From an uncultured Clostridia bacterium (lineage in GTDB: Bacteria > Bacillota > Clostridia > UBA1381), in the NCBI GenBank assembly GCA_910578235.1, contig CAJTPP010000081.1:1-10650 (forward strand): a stretch of DNA of 10,650 nucleotides. The letters are read 5' to 3'. The translations under genes were made by a program, and so were the position numbers. Below the pieces are notes generated by a model. The model did not search any database. It was not told where the DNA came from and saw only the letters and a list, made by a program, of their open reading frames with translations. Positions 7,077 through 10,650 of the stretch are shown here, piece by piece; position 1 is the stretch's first letter, and the number at the start of each line of letters is the position of its first letter.

Positions 7077-8462
7077 TTATTTAATAAAACCAAGTACAGT
7101 ATCTGTTATATCCACACTTTCCGCAGGGATAGTCACAGTTTGCGCCTCATCTGCAACCTCGTCCTTCTCATTAAACTTCATTTTCAGACTAAGCTTTACA
7201 TCTTCGATACCGGCGCTTACATCAATCATAATATCAGACGTTTGTTTTACTCCGTCACACTCCATATCCATTGAACAGGTAAACTTGATCATTTCCTCAA
7301 TCATTTTCATATCCTCAGCATTTAATTGCGAAGCTCCGATATTCTTAATGATTGTATTAAAATCATCCGGAGATATATCCAGTTTAACCGTATATCCTCC
7401 GTCTTTTTTTTCTGTAACTGATATGTATGGATCAATCTCCTCCCATGTATCAAACATTGACGCGGCCATAACTGCCGTACTAATATCAACATCGTCTCCC
7501 TGCGACACCATATCCATTATCAGCTGCATATAATTTTTCAACAGTCCGGTACTGTTTATCGTCTGATTAAAGCTTGCTGACAACCCCATTTCTTCAGTCA
7601 ACCGATCTAAATCAAGCTTATACCATGTAATTCCGTTAAATGTAACTGCCGCAAATTTTAAAAATTTATCATCAATATTCTTTGAAATATGTTCCAGAAT
7701 ATCAGTCTTTATATAAAGTTTTCCATCATCAAATATTACATCCGCTTTCGCATCCTCAAGCGAAATGTCTCCAAATTCCGTATTCAGTAAAATATTCATT
7801 CGAGACGAGCTGTCAATTCCTCCGCTTTCAGCCGTTCCTTTTAACGAAAAATTGAAAGTATCGTAGTTATCAGAATAATTAACATCAATGTCAAATAGCT
7901 CGCTGCAACTGTTAAAATCAGGTATCTTCATCTCAAACAGCCTGTTCATATTCGGCATGATATTCTCAAAGTCCTTAAAATACCCGTCATAATCCATTAT
8001 TATAACCGTTTCGCTGTCGCCGTCCCAGCCAACCTGCATATCCAGAGCATTGCTCATAAAACGTATAGGAACAAGAGTGCTGCCGTCAACAACCATCATC
8101 GGCACATCCATTGTGAGTGTCGACTGTTCGCCGTTCCTGTCAATATAGATCATATCATCCATAAGAGTGAATTTGATTATTATATCATCTTTTTTAGCCG
8201 TCACCAGTTTATGCGCATCATCATATTCAACGCTTGCTCCCATATTTTCAAGCGCCGTCCTGAACGGTATCATAACTCTGCCGTCAGCATTTACGGGTTT
8301 TACGCCATCGCAGTCTACAATCGTATCATTATACAAAATATTTATCTGAGAATTGTCAGCCGCCGCACGATAAATTCTTTCCACTCTGCCTGCCGCTTGT
8401 ACATTTACTGCGGATGTAAAAGTTATAGCGGCGGTTAAGGCCAATAATGTTATTTTTCTCAT
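7077..8462 (-). CDS. Secreted protein with copper amine oxidase N-terminal (stalk-like) domain; C-terminal function unknown
   Basis: The 461-residue protein has a signal peptide (basic MRK, hydrophobic core 4-19, probable cleavage after VQA at 21-23). There is no lipobox cysteine, sortase motif or SLH repeat, so release or non-covalent wall association is likely. Residues about 42-156 match the copper amine oxidase N1 domain common in secreted Clostridia proteins, with the paired motifs RVMIPFR (62-68) and TLVPIR (129-134) and the WDGDSETVII end. Despite the name, this domain does not imply amine oxidase activity. Residues about 160-461 are unrecognised: alternating beta-strand-like segments (FNFSLKGTAES, DGKLYIKTD, TWYKLDLDRL, YTVKLDISPDDF, SLKMKF) suggest a large beta-sheet fold, perhaps like LolA/LppX-type carrier proteins, but this is only an impression. 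AGGAGT lies 8 bases before the ATG. It is monocistronic, with its own promoter and terminator. Confidence 0.85.
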   Translation of the reverse strand: MRKITLLALTAAITFTSAVNVQAAGRVERIYRAAADNSQINILYNDTIVDCDGVKPVNADGRVMIPFRTALENMGASVEYDDAHKLVTAKKDDIIIKFTLMDDMIYIDRNGEQSTLTMDVPMMVVDGSTLVPIRFMSNALDMQVGWDGDSETVIIMDYDGYFKDFENIMPNMNRLFEMKIPDFNSCSELFDIDVNYSDNYDTFNFSLKGTAESGGIDSSSRMNILLNTEFGDISLEDAKADVIFDDGKLYIKTDILEHISKNIDDKFLKFAAVTFNGITWYKLDLDRLTEEMGLSASFNQTINSTGLLKNYMQLIMDMVSQGDDVDISTAVMAASMFDTWEEIDPYISVTEKKDGGYTVKLDISPDDFNTIIKNIGASQLNAEDMKMIEEMIKFTCSMDMECDGVKQTSDIMIDVSAGIEDVKLSLKMKFNEKDEVADEAQTVTIPAESVDITDTVLGFIK

Positions 8463-8496
8463 CGCATATCACTCCTGTCAAATTTTTCTTATCTAA

Positions 8497-8525
8497 ATTA
8501 TAGCATACAAATATAAAATAAGCAA
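8497..8525 (-). promoter_or_regulatory. Promoter of the CAO-domain secreted protein gene
   Basis: On the minus strand TATAAT at 8502-8497 is preceded by TGC (extended -10), and TTGCTT at 8525-8520 is a fair -35 with a 17-base spacer. The predicted start near 8490 leaves a short leader of about 28 bases containing AGGAGT before the ATG at 8462. Confidence 0.72.
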
Positions 8526-8533
8526 CATTATTA

Positions 8534-8562
8534 TTGTTTTTTTCGCTCTGTTATGGTATATT
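8534..8562 (+). promoter_or_regulatory. Promoter of rqcH
   Basis: On the plus strand TTGTTT at 8534-8539 serves as -35, followed by a 17-base spacer and TATATT at 8557-8562, preceded by TGG (extended -10). The start would fall near 8569, giving a leader of about 28 bases with GGAGG (8587-8591) before the ATG at 8597. Its -35 is only 8 bases from the -35 of the divergent promoter. Confidence 0.68.
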
Positions 8563-8596
8563 ATTTATTGTAGAATTAACACAATTGGAGGATAAT

Positions 8597-10342
8597 ATGG
8601 CATTTGACGCAATAACGGTCCGCTGTCTTGTAAAAGAACTACAGGACAAGCTTATAAACGGACGCATAGACAAAATACATCAGCCCGAAAAGGATGAAAT
8701 CACCATGCATGTTCGCACTCGCTCCGACAGCTGTAAGGTTGTGCTTTCAGCGAGTCCGGCTCATCCGAGAGCGCATTTCACAGACGTATCAAAGAAAAAT
8801 CCGATAACAGCTCCCATGTTCTGTATGCTTCTCAGAAAGCATATAGGCAGCGGTAAAATCACAGCTATAGAGCAAGACGGCTTTGAACGTATTATACGCT
8901 TTTCCATAGAAAGCTATGACGAGCTTGGCGATCTCACAACAAAATATCTTATCATAGAAATCATGGGAAGACATTCAAATATAATACTTACAAATCATGA
9001 AATGAAAATACTTGACTGCATAAAGCACATCGACTTTACAATAAGCTCTGTAAGACAGCTTATGCCGGGACTTCAATATGTATCGCCGCCGCCTCAAAAC
9101 AAAACGGATCTGACTGATATTGAGCAAAGTGTTGATATAGACTTTTCCTCGCCGCTTCAAGACGCTGAAAAAGCCATACTTTCTTCTGTCTCCGGCATCA
9201 GTCCGCTGACAGCCCGTGAAATTGTTTACCGCGCTTTTGGAAGAACTGATATAAAAAACAGCATTCTTACAGACAATGGCAAAAACAAAATACTGTATGA
9301 AACTGTACAGCTTGCAAAAACCGTAAAAAGCAACAATTTTTCACCATGCATGATTGTTGACAGCGTATCAGGAAAACTCATGGATTTCAGCGCTGTTGAA
9401 ATAAAACAATATGAAACGCTTGCGGATATAAAATATTTTGATAATATAAGCGCTTTGCTTGACAGCTTTTACAGAACACGCGATATGCATGAGCGCATGA
9501 GGCAAAAAAGCGCCGACCTTTTAAAGCTGCTTTCAAACAATATTGAGCGTATTTCAAAAAAGCTGATTATTCTTACAAAAACACTTAATGACTCGGAAAA
9601 GAAGGATAAACAAAAAATTTACGGTGATTTACTAATGGCCAATCTATATAATATTGAACAAGGCCAAACGGAAATTGAAGTGCAGAACTATTATGAAAAT
9701 AATTCGCCTATGGTCAAAATAACTCTTGATCCGCGTCTGACTCCCTCGCAAAACGCCCAAAAATACTATAAAAAATACAACAAATCTAAAACAGCGGAGA
9801 TTGAGGCCGCAAAGCAGATACAAAACGCAAAAGCTGACCTTGAATATCTTGAAAGTACACTTGCAGCCGTTGAAACGGCTGATACGGAAAGCGATCTCAA
9901 CTCCATACGCTCGGAACTTATTGCGGAAGGATATCTGAACAGAAAAGTCAATCCGAAAAAACAGAAACAAACGGCATCAAAACCCATGCATTTTGTAAGC
10001 AGCGACGGCTTCGATATTTATGTGGGAAAAAGCAACGCGCAAAACGACTACCTGACACTGCGCTTTGCCAATTCATCCGATTGGTGGTTTCATACAAAAA
10101 ATATACACGGCTCGCACACTGTCATTAAACTTGGTCTTGACAAGGAAGTTCCGAAATCAACCATCACCGAAGCAGCGCAGATTGCAGCATATTATTCAAA
10201 AGGACGGGACTCTTCGCAAGTGCCTGTAGACTTCACCAGAATAAAAAATGTCCGGAAACCAAACGGCGCAAAGCCTGGCATGGTAATATACGATCATTAT
10301 AATACTATTTATGTTACACCAAAAGAATTGAAAACTGAATAG
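8597..10342 (+). CDS. rqcH: Ribosome quality control protein RqcH (NFACT/FbpA/Rqc2 family)
   Basis: RqcH binds 50S subunits that carry a stalled nascent chain, recruits tRNA-Ala and drives C-terminal alanine tailing, which marks the chain for degradation. Older annotation calls it fibronectin-binding protein A. The 581-residue protein starts MAFDAITVRCLVKEL, the family N-terminus. It has an NFACT-N domain with EIMGRHSNIIL, a helix-hairpin-helix-like segment near residue 195 (SSVSGISPLTAREI), and a charged coiled-coil region (about 290-450). A C-terminal NFACT-R domain (about 465-555) carries SSDWWFHTKNIHGSHTVI. The position equivalent to the D97-R98 pair reported as important for tRNA recruitment reads E97-R98 here. 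I chose the ATG at 8597, with GGAGG 5 bases upstream; an in-frame ATG at 8534 would add 21 residues overlapping the promoter and is not credible. It is transcribed alone. Confidence 0.95.
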   Translation: MAFDAITVRCLVKELQDKLINGRIDKIHQPEKDEITMHVRTRSDSCKVVLSASPAHPRAHFTDVSKKNPITAPMFCMLLRKHIGSGKITAIEQDGFERIIRFSIESYDELGDLTTKYLIIEIMGRHSNIILTNHEMKILDCIKHIDFTISSVRQLMPGLQYVSPPPQNKTDLTDIEQSVDIDFSSPLQDAEKAILSSVSGISPLTAREIVYRAFGRTDIKNSILTDNGKNKILYETVQLAKTVKSNNFSPCMIVDSVSGKLMDFSAVEIKQYETLADIKYFDNISALLDSFYRTRDMHERMRQKSADLLKLLSNNIERISKKLIILTKTLNDSEKKDKQKIYGDLLMANLYNIEQGQTEIEVQNYYENNSPMVKITLDPRLTPSQNAQKYYKKYNKSKTAEIEAAKQIQNAKADLEYLESTLAAVETADTESDLNSIRSELIAEGYLNRKVNPKKQKQTASKPMHFVSSDGFDIYVGKSNAQNDYLTLRFANSSDWWFHTKNIHGSHTVIKLGLDKEVPKSTITEAAQIAAYYSKGRDSSQVPVDFTRIKNVRKPNGAKPGMVIYDHYNTIYVTPKELKTE

Positions 10343-10516
10343 ATACAACTATAAAACAAGCTATTAAACTTGGCACTATCGCCTTTCAAATCAGCAAGCC
10401 GAATCAAGACAACCTGTGAACAAAACCAAAGCCCGGCTTTTCTCTGGTGTGTCTGATAAACAAGATGGGCTTTTTCTAATCGCACTTTACTGCTTATCCG
10501 ATTTCTCCCGAAAAAC
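10343..10516. other. Non-coding spacer between rqcH and the shared terminator
   Basis: About 170 bases between the rqcH stop and the strong hairpin. Apart from the weak terminator-like hairpin at 10428-10475 I see no gene: the short open frames on either strand lack a ribosome site or recognisable protein features. It is less A/T-biased than the other intergenic regions and could be a longer 3' untranslated region or a degraded remnant. Confidence 0.5.
10428..10475 (+). terminator. Possible first terminator downstream of rqcH
   Basis: AAAGCCC (10428-10434) pairs with GGGCTTT (10467-10473). The stem can continue with a G-U pair and, past one mismatch, CTT/AAG, enclosing a loop of about 22 bases. 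TTTTTC follows the GGGC. The direction of the T run favours transcripts coming from rqcH. The long loop makes this weaker than the next hairpin. Confidence 0.4.
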
Positions 10517-10566
10517 AAAAACACCGCCGAAAACCTTGATTTTACAGAGTTTTCGGCGGTGTTTTT
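10517..10566. terminator. Strong bidirectional terminator between rqcH and convergent tRNA-Arg
   Basis: Positions 10517-10534 and 10549-10566 are perfect reverse complements: an 18-bp stem (core CACCGCCGAAAAC) with a 14-base loop. The outer A/T pairs give a T run on each strand; on the minus strand a second T5 follows after one G (10515-10511). It would end rqcH transcripts on the plus strand and tRNA transcripts on the minus strand. Its right arm ends on the terminal A of the encoded tRNA CCA. Confidence 0.9.
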
Positions 10567-10642
10567 GGCGTTCCCGAGGTGACTTGAACACCCGGCCTAC
10601 CGCTTAGGAGGCGGTCGCTCTATCCAACTGAGCTACGGAAAC
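10566..10642 (-). tRNA. tRNA-Arg(CCU), with encoded CCA end
   Basis: On the minus strand a full cloverleaf can be drawn. The acceptor arm pairs GTTTCCG (10642-10636) with CGGGAAC (10576-10570), all seven pairs with one G-U. The D arm has GCTC/GAGC around AGTTGGATA. The anticodon arm is ACCGC/GCGGT around loop CTCCTAA, giving anticodon CCU (10608-10606), which reads AGG arginine codons. The variable loop is AGGCC, and the T arm is GGGTG-TTCAAGT-CACCT. The discriminator base is G (10569), followed by encoded CCA (10568-10566). It converges on rqcH and runs straight into the shared terminator. Its promoter lies beyond the right edge. Confidence 0.96.
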
Positions 10643-10650
10643 ATTTATAA

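Noticed and set aside
8534..8597. Longer rqcH starting at an ATG (8534)
   Set aside because: The extension covers the predicted promoter, lacks a ribosome site and is not found in the family; MAFDAI after GGAGG is the expected start.
10566..10642. tRNA-Arg as attachment site of an integrated element
   Set aside because: tRNA-Arg(CCU) genes are frequent integration sites, but the sequence beyond its 3' end leads to rqcH with no integrase, direct repeat of the tRNA end or other mobile gene in the window.
8597..10642. Functional link between rqcH and the adjacent tRNA gene
   Set aside because: RqcH works with tRNA-Ala, whereas this tRNA is Arg(CCU), and the two genes are convergent with a terminator between them; neighbourhood alone does not support a link.
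1..10650. CRISPR arrays, insertion sequences, toxin-antitoxin or phage genes
   Set aside because: No direct-repeat arrays, transposase motifs, short paired orphan genes or phage proteins were visible on either strand.

Overview
This window looks like core chromosome from a low-to-moderate GC Firmicute, most likely a member of the Clostridia. The evidence is gene content and order: yicC, remA, gmk, rpoZ, priA, def, fmt, a YugP-type peptidase and rsmB lie in tight co-directional order, with an RqcH/FbpA-type gene (B. subtilis yloA) close by. From memory, B. subtilis has nearly the same order (yloC-ylzA-gmk-rpoZ-coaBC-priA-def-fmt-rsmB). I cannot name the genus from the sequence alone.

Layout. 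Positions 1-6916 hold one minus-strand operon read from right to left: yicC (endoribonuclease family), remA (DNA-binding regulator), gmk (guanylate kinase), rpoZ (omega subunit), priA (replication restart helicase), def (peptide deformylase), fmt (Met-tRNA formyltransferase), yugP-like (membrane zinc peptidase) and the first 86 codons of rsmB, which runs off the left edge. Every junction is short (gaps of about 1-16 bases, or overlaps of 1 and 11 bases), and several Shine-Dalgarno sites overlap the upstream stop codon. This fits one transcript with coupled translation. A sigma-A-type promoter with an extended -10 lies about 50 bases upstream of yicC.

Positions 7077-8462 hold a monocistronic minus-strand gene for a secreted protein with a copper-amine-oxidase-N1 (stalk-like) domain and a C-terminal region I do not recognise. 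It has its own promoter and terminator. Diverging from it is rqcH (8597-10342, plus strand), which encodes the ribosome-associated quality-control protein that directs C-terminal alanine tailing of stalled nascent chains. The two promoters are back to back, with about 8 bases between their -35 boxes. rqcH is followed by two terminator-like hairpins. The second has an 18-bp perfect stem and is shared with a convergent tRNA-Arg(CCU) gene at the right edge.

How the genes relate: def and fmt act on the N-terminal formyl-methionine cycle, rsmB modifies 16S rRNA, rqcH rescues stalled large subunits, gmk feeds nucleotide pools, rpoZ and priA serve transcription and replication restart, and remA and yicC are regulatory. 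This is a housekeeping neighbourhood, and I see no sign of a mobile element, defence island, CRISPR array or undescribed multi-gene system. The points most worth a second look are the unrecognised secreted protein, the absence of coaBC between rpoZ and priA, the peptidase between fmt and rsmB, the face-off of two promoters, the tRNA 3' end set directly against a terminator stem, and two motif variants (Def HETEH; RqcH E97-R98).
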